From the NCBI GenBank assembly GCA_035762175.1, contig DASTPP010000141.1, positions 1 to 62,591 of the forward strand: DNA of 62,591 nt. Reading direction: 5' to 3'. The notes under the pieces were generated by a model. That model made no database searches, was not told the DNA's origin, and was given only the letters and a program-made list of their open reading frames with translations. The stretch comes from DASTPP01 sp035762175 (GTDB lineage: Bacteria; Myxococcota_A; Polyangia; Polyangiales; Polyangiaceae). A program made the translations under genes and the position numbers. Below, piece by piece: positions 1 through 8,568 of this stretch; position 1 is the stretch's first letter, and every line of letters begins with the position of its first letter.

Positions 1-283
1 CGATCACGCGGAAGTAGGCGACGGCGTTGACCCCGGCCGGCACGTTGTCGCGGGTGATCACCTCCTGCGGCGGGATGTTGAGCGTCACGGTGCGCAGGTC
101 GACCTTGACCATGCGGTCGATGAAGGGGATCAGCAGGATCAGCCCCGGGCCCTTCTGGGCGATCAGCCGGCCGAGCCGGAAGATCACGCCGCGCTCGTAC
201 TCGCGCGCCACCTTGATCGCGGCGAACAGGAACATCAGGAGGATGAAGACGACTGCTGCGAGTGCGATCAGGGTGACGGGCAC
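1..283 (-). CDS. Slipin/stomatin (SPFH, band 7) membrane protein, 3' part outside window
   Basis: Only about the first 94 residues are visible; the gene runs off the left edge. After an N-terminal hydrophobic segment (residues about 2-22) comes the typical opening of bacterial slipins: YERGVIFRLGR, then GPGLILLIPFID, then VDLRTVTLNIPPQEVITRD. Slipins oligomerise on the inner membrane and usually work with an NfeD partner. The GTG start at 283 is preferred because an AAAGGA Shine-Dalgarno sequence lies about 8 nt upstream, inside the end of the preceding nfeD reading frame, whose stop is only 2 nt away. This implies translational coupling. The family is clear; what the full protein does here is not. 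Confidence 0.9.
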   Translation of the reverse strand, partial: MPVTLIALAAVVFILLMFLFAAIKVAREYERGVIFRLGRLIAQKGPGLILLIPFIDRMVKVDLRTVTLNIPPQEVITRDNVPAGVNAVAYFRVI

Positions 284-285
284 GG

Positions 286-558
286 TCAGATCCTTTCGAC
301 GACGAGCTGGAGATCGTCCTGTCCCACGGACTCTACGCGTACACGGCCGCCGGGCTCGAGTGGACTGCCGTCGGCGGTGCGTGCGCGCCAGAGCTCGCCG
401 TCCACGAAGACGAGCCCGGCGCCCCGGACACTGCCGGTCACACCCACGAGGCGGTGTGTGCCGACCTCGGGCGGCCGCCGCCTCAGTGTCGCCGCCTTCG
501 TGATCGCGAATCCGAAGAGGAGCGTCAGCGTGGCGGCGATCGCGACGGCCACCCCCAC
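286..558 (-). CDS. NfeD C-terminal remnant (last membrane segment plus OB-fold domain)
   Basis: Reads one hydrophobic helix (residues about 1-20, GVAVAIAATLTLLFGFAIT), a basic RRR linker, then an NfeD-type OB domain with LVGVTGSVRG, FVDGELWRA and a valine-rich end. NfeD proteins partner slipins, and the slipin gene follows directly. Full NfeD proteins have several membrane segments before this domain, and the long form also has a ClpP-like protease domain; none of that is here. Upstream of 558 the frame stays open to 810 but is only antisense to the ARM gene and is low complexity. The GTG at 558 (alternative 552) is the first plausible start. I infer a 5'-truncated gene, perhaps still translated; a naturally short NfeD is possible. 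Confidence 0.7.
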   Translation of the reverse strand: MGVAVAIAATLTLLFGFAITKAATLRRRPPEVGTHRLVGVTGSVRGAGLVFVDGELWRARTADGSPLEPGGRVRVESVGQDDLQLVVERI

Positions 559-628
559 GGCGGCCCCGCCCGCCGCCCCGCCCGCCGCCCGGCCGATCGT
601 GCCGGCGGTGGGCGACGTGCGCTCGCAG

Positions 629-3529
629 ATGGTGCTCGAGCGGCTCGCCCGCGGCGACGCGCCCGCGGGCGGCCGGGGCGCGCCACCCTTCCGGCGGGGC
701 GCGCGCGCCCACCTCACGCCCTGGGACCTCGACCGCGCCATCTGGCGCGCGGGCGACCTGGGCCTGCGCGCCGCCGAGCCGCTCTTGCTCGCGCTGCCCA
801 GCCACGACAAGCTGCGCGCCTACACCCTCGCCTGGGCCCTCGCGCGCTGCGGCGGCGAGGCGAGCGTGCCCTTCTTGCGCCGCCTCGTCGACGACCGCGG
901 CCGCGCCGACGCGACGCGGGTCGTGGCGACCGAGGCCCTCGTGCGGGCGGGCGGCGCCGCCGAGCGCGCCCGGGTGCGCGCCGCGCTGCTCGCCGAGCTG
1001 CCCCCGCCGCTGCGCGCGGCGGTCGAGAAGGGCGACCCGGCCGAGCTGCGCGCGCAGGCGAACGTCCACTGGACGGCGCGCGGCGACGCCGCGGTCGCCC
1101 GCGACTTCCCCACGTTGTACCGCCTCGGCGACGACGAGGCGCACGCCGTCGTGCTCGAGTACGTGTCGCGGGCGCCGCTCAAGCCGCCGCACTTCAAGGG
1201 GCTGCGGCGCATCTTCAAGCTGGCCGAGCTCCGGCGCGACGCGCCCATCTTCGGCGCGCTCGCCCGCGCGTTCGAGAAAGAGCACGCGGCGCCCGGCGTC
1301 TCGCAGAACAGCTACGTGCACGGCGGCGGCCGGCGCTACGCGCGGGCCACGCCCGAAGACTGGGCGGGGTCGAGCCCGCCCGGCGCCTTCGGCCCGGGCA
1401 CCAAGCTCTACCTGCGCCGCCGCGCCTGGCGCACGCTGCGACGGCTCGGCGAGCTCGGCAGCGACGCCTACGTGCCCATGGCTGTCGGCGTGCTGCTCGC
1501 CTACGAAGACGCCGACGCCGTGCCCGAGCGGCGCACCCGCTCGGCCCACTACGGCCCCTTCGCCCCCTACCTCGCGTTCAACCAGATCCTCTACGGCGGC
1601 GGCCGGCGCGTCGTGCTCTCGCCGAGCGGGCGCGCCTTCTCCACCCGCAGCGCCCCCCAGCCGCGCCGGGGCCGCGGGGTCGCCGCCCCCGCCGCCGCCG
1701 AGCCGAGCGGCCGCGAAGAGTCCTTCCCCGAGCTCTGGTCGAAGAAGCCCGAGGGCCTGCTGCACCTGCTCGACGAGAGCCGCTGCGCGCCCGTGCACGA
1801 GTTCGCCGCGCGCGCGCTCCGCGCGTGCCGCGCCTTCTGCGACGCGCTCGACGTCGAGGCGGTGGCGATGCTGCTCGCCCGGCCCTACGCGCCCACCGCC
1901 CGGCTCGGCCTCGAGCTCGCGCGCGTCCGCGTCGCGCGGGGCGAGGGGGGCCCTTCGCTCTGGCTGTCCGCCGCGCTCTCGGTCGACGCCGAGGCCCGGG
2001 CCGAGGCGCAAGGGTGGCTCGACCGGGGGCGCGAGCGCGTCGCGGGCGACCTCGATCTGCTCGCCGCCCTCGCCTCGGCCCCCCACGCCGACACGCGCGC
2101 CTACGCCCGCCGCCTCTTCGCCGGCCTCGCCTTCGCGCCGGGCGTCGCCGAGCGGCTCTTCCGCCGCCTCTTCGAAGACCTCGCCACGCTGCCCGAGGCC
2201 CAGGCCGAGCTCGCGCGCGATCTCGGCGACGCGCTCGTCGCCCTCGCCGCGGGCGGGCGCGTCCGGCCGAGCGCCGAAGAGCTGCGGGCGCTCTTTCAGC
2301 ACCCCTCGGCCGAGGCCCAGCGCGCCGCCTGGGAGCTCTCGGCGCTCGCGAGCGGGGCGCTGCCGCCCGACGACGTGCTCGCCTCGCTGCTCGACAGCAA
2401 GCACGAGAGCCTGCGGGCGACGGGGCTGCGCATCTTGTCGCGGGCGGGCGACGACGAGGCGGCGAGGCCCGCGCTCTGGCTTTCGCTCGCCACCAGCCGG
2501 CACGCCGACCTGCGCGAGGGCAGCGCCCCGCTGCTCGCGCGGCTCGCGGCGGCGCGGCCCGCGTTCGGCGCGGCCGTGGCGGGGGGCCTGGTCGAGGCCA
2601 TCTTGCGGCGCAAGCTGCCCGAGGGGGCGGGCCCGCACGCCGCGCGCCTGCTCGCCGAGGGCCTGCGGCCGCTGCTCGACCGGCTGCCCGACGAGCTGCT
2701 CTGGCGGCTCGTGCGCTCGCGCGCGGGCGAGGCGAACGATCTCGCCGTCGCGCTGATGCACGGCGGGCGCCTCTCGCTCGAGGGCCTGCCGGTCTCCGAG
2801 CTGGTCGACCTCGCCGACCACGACGCGGTCGCCGTCCGGCAGCTCGCCTGGTCGAAGGCCGAGGCCGACGTCGCGCGGCTGCGGGCCGAGGCGGCCGAGG
2901 CGGCCCGCATGCTCGACGCCAAGTGGGACGACACGCGCGCGTTCGCCTTCCGGCTCTTCCGCGAGCACTTCGCGGGGGCGGGGTTGACGCTCGAGACGCT
3001 CGTCGCGGTCGCCGACAGCCCGCGGCCCGACGTGCAGGCCTTCGGGCGCGAGCTCATCACGCGGCACTTCCGCGACGAAGACGGCCCCGAGCTCTTGCGC
3101 CGGCTCGCCGAGCACCCGGCGCCCGGCGCGCAGCTCTTCGCCACGAACTTTCTCGAGCGCTACGCCGCGGGCCGGCCCGACCGGGTGCGCGAGCTCGTGC
3201 CCTACTTTCGCACCGTCTTCTTGCAGGTCAACCGGGGCCGGGTCGCGCGCCGCCGCGCGCTCGCCTTCCTGCGGAGCGAGGGCCTGGCGAGCGAAGAGGT
3301 GGCGCGCCTCGCCGTCGGGCCCCTCGCCTCGCTCTCGGTCAGCGTCTCGGTCGAGGCGCGCGCGGGCGCCGTCGAGGCGCTCGCGGCGCTCGGCCGCGCC
3401 TGGCCCGGCCTCGAGACGGGCCTGCGCGTCGTGCCGCCCGAGGCGCGCGGGGCCCGGGGCGCGAAGGCCGCCCCGCCCGAGGCGCGCGGGGCCCCGGGCG
3501 CGAAGGCCGCCCCGCCGGAGGCACGCTAA
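629..3529 (+). CDS. ARM/HEAT-repeat solenoid protein of a type XIII-like retron
   Basis: A 966-residue, almost wholly helical protein made of repeated helix pairs rich in Leu, Ala and Arg (for example AEPLLLALPSHDKLRAY, CGGEASVPFLRRLVDD, RAFAFRLFREHF), as in ARM/HEAT solenoids. No catalytic motif is visible. The C-terminus carries a 13-residue repeat (PPEARGA-R/P-GAKAA) about 2.4 times, encoded by a 39-bp DNA repeat. The stop is 2 nt before the winged-helix/SWIM gene, followed by the msr-msd and reverse transcriptase, so all form one operon. ARM plus WH-SWIM plus RT is, as I recall, the gene set of predicted type XIII retrons, where these two proteins are the candidate effector or regulatory partners. 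In-frame GTGs at 608 and 617 are alternative starts; none has a strong Shine-Dalgarno. Confidence 0.82.
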   Translation: MVLERLARGDAPAGGRGAPPFRRGARAHLTPWDLDRAIWRAGDLGLRAAEPLLLALPSHDKLRAYTLAWALARCGGEASVPFLRRLVDDRGRADATRVVATEALVRAGGAAERARVRAALLAELPPPLRAAVEKGDPAELRAQANVHWTARGDAAVARDFPTLYRLGDDEAHAVVLEYVSRAPLKPPHFKGLRRIFKLAELRRDAPIFGALARAFEKEHAAPGVSQNSYVHGGGRRYARATPEDWAGSSPPGAFGPGTKLYLRRRAWRTLRRLGELGSDAYVPMAVGVLLAYEDADAVPERRTRSAHYGPFAPYLAFNQILYGGGRRVVLSPSGRAFSTRSAPQPRRGRGVAAPAAAEPSGREESFPELWSKKPEGLLHLLDESRCAPVHEFAARALRACRAFCDALDVEAVAMLLARPYAPTARLGLELARVRVARGEGGPSLWLSAALSVDAEARAEAQGWLDRGRERVAGDLDLLAALASAPHADTRAYARRLFAGLAFAPGVAERLFRRLFEDLATLPEAQAELARDLGDALVALAAGGRVRPSAEELRALFQHPSAEAQRAAWELSALASGALPPDDVLASLLDSKHESLRATGLRILSRAGDDEAARPALWLSLATSRHADLREGSAPLLARLAAARPAFGAAVAGGLVEAILRRKLPEGAGPHAARLLAEGLRPLLDRLPDELLWRLVRSRAGEANDLAVALMHGGRLSLEGLPVSELVDLADHDAVAVRQLAWSKAEADVARLRAEAAEAARMLDAKWDDTRAFAFRLFREHFAGAGLTLETLVAVADSPRPDVQAFGRELITRHFRDEDGPELLRRLAEHPAPGAQLFATNFLERYAAGRPDRVRELVPYFRTVFLQVNRGRVARRRALAFLRSEGLASEEVARLAVGPLASLSVSVSVEARAGAVEALAALGRAWPGLETGLRVVPPEARGARGAKAAPPEARGAPGAKAAPPEAR

Positions 3530-3531
3530 CC

Positions 3532-5199
3532 GTGGAGTTCACCTACGCCTACCGCGGCAGCACCGCCGTCCAGAGCGGGCCCTACCGCACGCAGATGTCG
3601 TTCGTGCCCGACGCGGGCCGGCCCCCCACCTACTTCTCGGGCGAGATCGGGCGCGCGGTGCCCTTCCGCGAGGCCATCAGCGCGCTGCACGACGTGGTCG
3701 TGTCCGACCTGCGCACGCCGCCCAAAGACAAGTCGGCCTACAAGGCCTGGGCCGAGTCGCGCGCCGCCGCCGACCTCGCGCTCATCGCGGGCCGGAGGGC
3801 CGACATCGCCGCGCGCGTCAAGCGCGTCGAGGGCGAGCTGCACGCCCTCTTGGCCGAGCGCGCGCGGCGCTGGGGCAGCTTCTACCAGGCGCGCCAGCGC
3901 TACTTCGACTACCTTTACAAGCACGAGCGCGACTTCTGGTACGTGCTCGACCCCGTCGTCACGGTGCACCCCGACGAGGTCTTCTTCGAGTGCTTCAGCC
4001 AAGACGAGTCGACCTACGGGCGGCTCTCGGTCGGCTACGACTCGTTCAAAGACCGCGGCGAGATCGCGTGCGGCACGACGAACGTCGACTACTCGTCGAA
4101 GCTGTACGAAGAGTTCCAGAAGATCCGCAGTTATAAGACGACGCGCTTGCAGGTCGACCCGGCGGGCTTCGAGGTGCAGACGGGCTTCGACGACGCCTAC
4201 CGCGAGGTGAAGATCGACCTGCCCGACTCGTGGGTGCGGGGCTTTCTGCAGGTCAACTCGGCGATGACGCTGCCGGCGCGCTCGTTCCGGCTGCACCCGG
4301 TCGACCTCTTCAACATCTGCTTCGTGCTGCGGCGAAAGCGCGAGCTCCTGGGGCCGCGCTCGCTCCGCTTCTTCTTGACCCCGGGCGCGCCGGTGCGCGT
4401 CTTGGTCGAGCCCTTCGGGGTCGAGCTCGCCTGCCCGCGCTCGGTCTACGAGGGCGACGAGGCCGACGAGATTCGCATCTGGGGGCGGCGGCGCCTCTTG
4501 GTGCTCGAGCGGCTCTTGCCGCTCGCGCGCGGCTTCACGGTGCACCTCTTGGGCACGGGGCTGCCGAGCTTTTACGTCGCCGACCTCGGCGACATGAGCT
4601 TTACCCTGGGGCTCTCGGGCTGGGTGGCCAACGACTGGGCGGCCGCCGGCAACTTCGACCTCCTGGCGCCCCGGGCGGCCGTCGACGACACGACCAAGCG
4701 GCGCGTCTTCGAGGGGCTGAAAGAGTCGTGGTTCGACGAGCCCGCGCGGCTCTCGGGCCGGCTCGGGCTGCCGCGGGCCCAGGTGCTCGGGGCGCTCTCG
4801 GCCTACGCGCAGGCGGGCCGCGTCATGTTCGACCTGAACAAGGGCGTCTACCGGGTGCGCGAGCTCAGTCGCACCCCCCTGCCGCTCGAGGCGCTGCGCT
4901 TCTCGAACGAGCGCGAAGAGAAGGCGAGCCGCCTGCTCGCCGCGAAGGGCATCCACGTCGAGCGTTCGATTCGCCTCGAGCGCGGGGCGGCGGCCGCGCC
5001 GGGCCGGGCGCCGGGCGGGCGCACGCTCTCGGGCCGGGTGCGCGACAAGTCGCACGCGTACGCGGTCTCGTTGCAGATCGACGGCGACGAGCGTATCGTC
5101 GACGGCGCTTGCGACTGCAATTTCTTCAAGCAAAACCGGCTCCGCAAGGGGCCCTGCGAGCACCAGCTCGCGCTGCGCATGGCGGCCCCCCGCTCGTGA
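3532..5199 (+). CDS. Winged-helix/SWIM zinc-finger protein of the retron operon
   Basis: A 555-residue protein. Residues about 391-443 look like a winged helix (RVFEGLKESWFDEP, LPRAQVLGALSAYAQAG, VMFDLNKGVYRV). The C-terminus has a SWIM finger, CxC-x12-CxH, at C527, C529, C542 and H544. SWIM domains bind zinc and take part in DNA or protein binding. The N-terminal part opens with a beta-rich VEFTYAYRG segment and has no domain I recognise. The GTG start is chosen because a GGAGG Shine-Dalgarno lies about 10 nt upstream and the ARM stop is 2 nt away. Winged helix plus SWIM matches the WHSWIM component of predicted type XIII retrons. The msr-msd follows 57 nt after the stop. Its molecular role is unknown to me. 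Confidence 0.85.
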   Translation: MEFTYAYRGSTAVQSGPYRTQMSFVPDAGRPPTYFSGEIGRAVPFREAISALHDVVVSDLRTPPKDKSAYKAWAESRAAADLALIAGRRADIAARVKRVEGELHALLAERARRWGSFYQARQRYFDYLYKHERDFWYVLDPVVTVHPDEVFFECFSQDESTYGRLSVGYDSFKDRGEIACGTTNVDYSSKLYEEFQKIRSYKTTRLQVDPAGFEVQTGFDDAYREVKIDLPDSWVRGFLQVNSAMTLPARSFRLHPVDLFNICFVLRRKRELLGPRSLRFFLTPGAPVRVLVEPFGVELACPRSVYEGDEADEIRIWGRRRLLVLERLLPLARGFTVHLLGTGLPSFYVADLGDMSFTLGLSGWVANDWAAAGNFDLLAPRAAVDDTTKRRVFEGLKESWFDEPARLSGRLGLPRAQVLGALSAYAQAGRVMFDLNKGVYRVRELSRTPLPLEALRFSNEREEKASRLLAAKGIHVERSIRLERGAAAAPGRAPGGRTLSGRVRDKSHAYAVSLQIDGDERIVDGACDCNFFKQNRLRKGPCEHQLALRMAAPRS

Positions 5200-5242
5200 A
5201 CGACGCCGTGCGCCCCTCGCTTGGTTCCTTTCTCGGTTTCGA

Positions 5243-5263
5243 CCCTGCCCCCGGGGGGCAGGG
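5243..5263 (+). promoter_or_regulatory. Perfect 10-bp palindromic hairpin overlapping retron a1
   Basis: CCCTGCCCCC at 5243-5252 pairs with GGGGGCAGGG at 5254-5263. Its 3' arm overlaps the first bases of the a1 repeat (5257-5277), so this local hairpin and the long a1:a2 pairing exclude each other in part. It could act as a partial terminator between the SWIM gene and the msr, a processing site, or a folding switch. There is no T-run. Confidence 0.55.
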
Positions 5264-5506
5264 CGCGCAGCGCAGGGCGGGCCCCCGACGCCTTGCAACC
5301 CGGGCGGCGCTTCGCCGCCCATGCCCGTTGGCCTCTCACGCATCACGGGCACGCTCTTCACTGTGCGCTACCCACCACCTACTGACGGTTGTCGGTGAGA
5401 GTCGTCGCCGACTCAACGCGTCAGTAGGTGGTGGTAGCGCTTGAGTTGAGCGCGCCCGTCCCGAGTTTGACGAAGGTCTCGGCCCCCCTGCGCTGCGCGC
5501 CCTGCC
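5257..5506 (+). ncRNA. Retron msr-msd non-coding RNA
   Basis: A retron template primer with all expected parts in order. The a1 repeat at 5257-5277 is an exact 21-nt inverted match of a2 at 5486-5506. The msr part has two stem-loops: GGGCGGCG/CGCCGCCC at 5302-5320 with a CTT loop, and TGCCCGT/ACGGGCA at about 5322-5352. The msd part has a long hairpin, 5365-5387 against 5419-5440 (22 bp with one bulged C), and an inner stem GAGTCG/CGACTC closing a TCGC loop (5399-5414). It lies between the SWIM gene and the reverse transcriptase gene, 39 nt before the latter, where retron RTs normally have their template. RT would prime from a 2'-OH of a G in the msr next to a1 and copy the msd into msDNA. 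The branching G and msDNA ends cannot be fixed by eye. Confidence 0.9.
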
Positions 5507-5545
5507 TCCCGCGGCCCCCGCCCCGCCCTGAGCCCTTGCCGACCG

Positions 5546-7159
5546 ATGGCCACCCGCCCGCGCACCCGCCAAGAGCTCTACGACCGCATCGCCCAGACGT
5601 CGAAAGACGAAGTCATTCTCGACGACATGGTGCGGCTCGGGTTCTGGCCCGGCCGCGGCCTGCCGGGTGATCCGTCCGACGAGTTCCGGCGCGAGGGCGA
5701 GCTCAGGCGCGAGCTCGCCGAGCTGCGCGCCGACCTCGCCAAGGTGACCAACGTCGAGCGCGCCCGCAAGCAGCTGCTCGAAGAGCGCCTCGCCGCCTCG
5801 CGCAAGGCGCGGCAAGAGACCAAGCAGCGGCGCCTGGCCGAGGCGAAGGCGCGGGCCGAGGCCTGGCGCGAAAAGAAGGCGACCGAGATCGTCTACCTCG
5901 GCGAGCGCGTCTCGGGCGGCCTGACCGGCGGCGCCCCCGCCGACCCCGCCAAGCTCTCGGCCCTCGGCCTGCCCCACCTCGACGCGCCGCCGGCGCTCGC
6001 CGCGGCCCTCGGCCTGAGCGTCGGCGCCCTGCGCGCGCTCGCCTTCCACCGCCCGGTCAGCGAGTCGAGCTCGTACGTCCGCTTTACCATCCCCAAGAAG
6101 GCGGGCGGCACGCGCCTCATCTCGGCCCCGATGCCCCGGCTCAAGGCCGCCCAGCGCTGGGTGCTCGAGCGCCTGCTCGCGCCGCTCGCCGCCCACGAGG
6201 CCGCCCACGGCTTCCGCCGGGGCCGCTCGATCGTGTCGAACGCCGCGCCCCACGTCGGCGCCAAGGTCGTCATCAACGTCGACCTCAAAGACTTCTTTCC
6301 GAGCGTCACCTACCGGCGCGTCAAGGGCGTCTTCCGCTCGCACGGCCACGCCGAGTCGGTCGCCACGGCGCTCGCGCTGCTCTGCACCGAGCCCGAGGTC
6401 GAAGCGGTCGAGCTCGACGGCCGCCGCTACTTCGTCGCCCTCGGCGAGCGCCGCCTGCCGCAGGGCGCCCCGACCAGCCCCGCCCTCACCAACCTGCTCT
6501 GCCGCCGCCTCGACCGGCGCCTCGAGGCCGCGTCCGCCAAGTTCGGCTTCGTCTACACCCGCTACGCCGACGACCTCAGCCTCTCGTCGCCCGACCCCGC
6601 CCGCGGCGCCACGGCCAAGATGCTGAACGTGCTGCGCGCCGTCATCGCCAGCGAGGGCTTCGAGCTGCACCCCGACAAGACCCGCGTCTTGCGCCGGGGC
6701 CGCCGCCAAGAAGTGACCGGCCTCACCGTCAACCGCTCGCTCGGCGTCGAGCGCGCCGAGCTGCGGCGCTTCCGCGCGCTCTTGCACCAACTCGACGTCA
6801 AGGGCCCCGAGGGCCTGCGCTGGGGCCAGTCGAACGACGTCTTCGCCGCCGCCTTGGGCTTCGCCAACTACGTCGCCATGGTGCAGCCCGAGAAGGGCGC
6901 CGCCCTGCGCCAGCGCGTGCGCGAGCTGATGGCCAAGCACGCCTACCGCCCGCCCCCCCGGCCCGCGCGTGGCAAGCGCGCCGCCGCCACGACCGCCCCC
7001 GCGGCGGGCGCCCCGCCCGCGGCCCTCGCGACGGGCGCCCCGCCCGCGGCCCCCGCGACGGGCGCGCCGCCCGCGGCCCCCGGCGCCAAGGCGCCCGACC
7101 CGCCCGACGCCCCGGCCGACCCGAGCGCGCCGAAGAAGAAATGGTGGAAGCTCTTTTAG
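5546..7159 (+). CDS. ret: Retron reverse transcriptase with N-terminal coiled-coil extension
   Basis: A 537-residue RT. Residues about 45-115 are a charged, probably coiled-coil segment; the RT domain spans about 170-420; the tail after about 475 is Ala/Pro-rich with ATGAPPAAP-like repeats. Retron hallmarks are present: the NAxxH motif (NAAPH, 232-236), palm motif A with D246 (VDLKDFF), QGAPTSPALTN, the catalytic YADD at 340-343, and VTG at 390-392. It makes msDNA from the adjacent msr-msd. Myxobacterial retron RTs also carry N-terminal extensions. ATG 5546 follows the end of a2 by 39 nt; the Shine-Dalgarno is weak, so translation may depend on the upstream operon. With ARM and WH-SWIM proteins this fits the predicted type XIII retron. 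Confidence 0.95.
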   Translation: MATRPRTRQELYDRIAQTSKDEVILDDMVRLGFWPGRGLPGDPSDEFRREGELRRELAELRADLAKVTNVERARKQLLEERLAASRKARQETKQRRLAEAKARAEAWREKKATEIVYLGERVSGGLTGGAPADPAKLSALGLPHLDAPPALAAALGLSVGALRALAFHRPVSESSSYVRFTIPKKAGGTRLISAPMPRLKAAQRWVLERLLAPLAAHEAAHGFRRGRSIVSNAAPHVGAKVVINVDLKDFFPSVTYRRVKGVFRSHGHAESVATALALLCTEPEVEAVELDGRRYFVALGERRLPQGAPTSPALTNLLCRRLDRRLEAASAKFGFVYTRYADDLSLSSPDPARGATAKMLNVLRAVIASEGFELHPDKTRVLRRGRRQEVTGLTVNRSLGVERAELRRFRALLHQLDVKGPEGLRWGQSNDVFAAALGFANYVAMVQPEKGAALRQRVRELMAKHAYRPPPRPARGKRAAATTAPAAGAPPAALATGAPPAAPATGAPPAAPGAKAPDPPDAPADPSAPKKKWWKLF

Positions 7160-7192
7160 AGCGATCCCCCGGTCGGCCTGGTGAGGTCTCCC

Positions 7193-8449
7193 ATGCGATC
7201 CCGAATTGTTGCCTTCGCCCTGCTCGTGGCCTGCGCCGTCGGCTGCAACGCCCTGCTCGGCATCGAAAGCGCCGACGTCGACGACTCGGGCGGCGGGGCC
7301 GGCGGCGCCAGCGGGTCGGCCGGGGCGGCGGGGGTGGGCGGCGGGGGCGCGGGGGGCGGCGCCGGCGCGGGGGGCGGCGCCGGGGGGCCGGGCGGCGGGG
7401 GCATGGGCGGCGGCGCGGGGGCGGGCCCGCGCTGTCTGCCGCCGCGCCCCGCCACGTGCGCCCCAGGCACGCTCGATGACGCCGAGAACTGCTGCGTGGC
7501 CGAGCGAAGCTGCCAGGGCGGCGCCTGCACGGACGGCGAATGCGGCGCGGTGATCTTGGCGAAGTCGACGTCGGCCGACCCCGAAGAGGTGCTCGACGTC
7601 GTGGTCGTCGACGACCAGGTGTTTTGGTCGAGCGGGTTCGGCCGCAAGCTCTACATGACGTCGATCGACGGCGGGCCGGTGTTCACGCACGCGACCTCGG
7701 AGCAAGGCCAGGGTTTTTTGACGAGGCTCGCGGCCGACGGCACGCACGTCTACTACACCAACTTCGGCTCCGGCCGCGTCGTGCGCGTCCCGCTCGGCGG
7801 CGGCGCCCCCGAGACCGTCGCTGAGCTGACCGCCTTGCCGCCCGAGCCCCAGCCCCAGGCCGGCTTCGGCCAGATCGCCGTCGGGGGCGGCTTCGCGTTC
7901 TGGGCCATGGAGCTCACGAAGGGCGTCTACTACGCGCCGCTCGCGAGCCTGCCCGCCCAGCCCGTCCTGCTCGACGGCACGGGCACCCACGGCGTGGCGA
8001 CCGACGAGACCCACGTCTACTGGGGCACCGAGGCCGGCTCGATCGTGCGGCGGCCGCTGTCCGACTTGGCGGCGCTCTCCGAAGAGATCGTCACCGGCCA
8101 GGGCATCGTCGGCGACGTCGAGGTCGTCGGCGACCGCGTCTATTGGGTCGGCGCCGGGGGCGTGGCCTCGGCCGAGAAAGACGGCCTCAACCGGCTCCTC
8201 GTCACGCTCTTCAACGAGAGGGTGCCGCTCGGCATCGCCAGCGACGGCCGCGACGTCTTCATCACCGCGGCGGGCTCGATCGACCCGCCCGTGCCGGGCG
8301 CGCTCTTCCGCGTGCCCCTGCTGGGCGGGCCGGCGGTGCCGCTCGCCGCGACGGCGGCGCCCGGCGACATTCGCGCCGTCGTCGTCGACTGCGACACGCT
8401 CTACCTGGCGAACGGCGCCGACCAGAACGTGCTCAAGCTGACGCGCTGA
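7193..8449 (+). CDS. Secreted lipoprotein with Gly-rich spacer and beta-propeller-like repeats
   Basis: A 418-residue lipoprotein: signal peptide MRSRIVAFALLVACAVGC, lipidation at the Cys, then a Gly/Ala-rich spacer (about residues 32-80), a short Cys-rich patch, and five or six repeats of about 50 residues each with a VYW or VYY strand followed by VRVPLGGG-type strands (HVYYTNFGSGRVVRVPL, HVYWGTEAGSIVRRPL, RVYWVGAGGV). That pattern fits a YWTD/NHL-like beta-propeller on the cell surface. No enzyme motif is seen. Start ATG 7193 is preferred over GTG 7181 because GGTGAGG precedes it. A similar protein is encoded at 32959. Function unknown. Confidence 0.8.
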   Translation: MRSRIVAFALLVACAVGCNALLGIESADVDDSGGGAGGASGSAGAAGVGGGGAGGGAGAGGGAGGPGGGGMGGGAGAGPRCLPPRPATCAPGTLDDAENCCVAERSCQGGACTDGECGAVILAKSTSADPEEVLDVVVVDDQVFWSSGFGRKLYMTSIDGGPVFTHATSEQGQGFLTRLAADGTHVYYTNFGSGRVVRVPLGGGAPETVAELTALPPEPQPQAGFGQIAVGGGFAFWAMELTKGVYYAPLASLPAQPVLLDGTGTHGVATDETHVYWGTEAGSIVRRPLSDLAALSEEIVTGQGIVGDVEVVGDRVYWVGAGGVASAEKDGLNRLLVTLFNERVPLGIASDGRDVFITAAGSIDPPVPGALFRVPLLGGPAVPLAATAAPGDIRAVVVDCDTLYLANGADQNVLKLTR

Positions 8450-8508
8450 CGCCGCCGCGCGGGCCCGGCGGGGGGTAGCGCCCGCCCCCCTTCCGTAAGA
8501 CCGTTCGG

Positions 8509-8534
8509 GCGCGCCCCGCCGGCGTGGGGCGCGC
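8509..8534 (+). terminator. GC-rich hairpin after the lipoprotein gene
   Basis: GCGCGCCCC at 8509-8517 pairs with GGGGCGCGC at 8526-8534, a perfect 9-bp stem with an 8-nt loop. It sits between two plus-strand genes. There is no T-run, so it could slow rather than end transcription. Confidence 0.4.
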
Positions 8535-8568
8535 TTGACGCGTAACCCGAACGCAGCAAGCTGCCATC

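Noticed and set aside
454..3531. Arg/Ala/Pro-rich open frame in front of the SWIM gene on the plus strand
   Set aside because: It is antiparallel in codon pattern to nothing known and is a shifted frame of the ARM gene; only the part from 3532 on makes a real protein.
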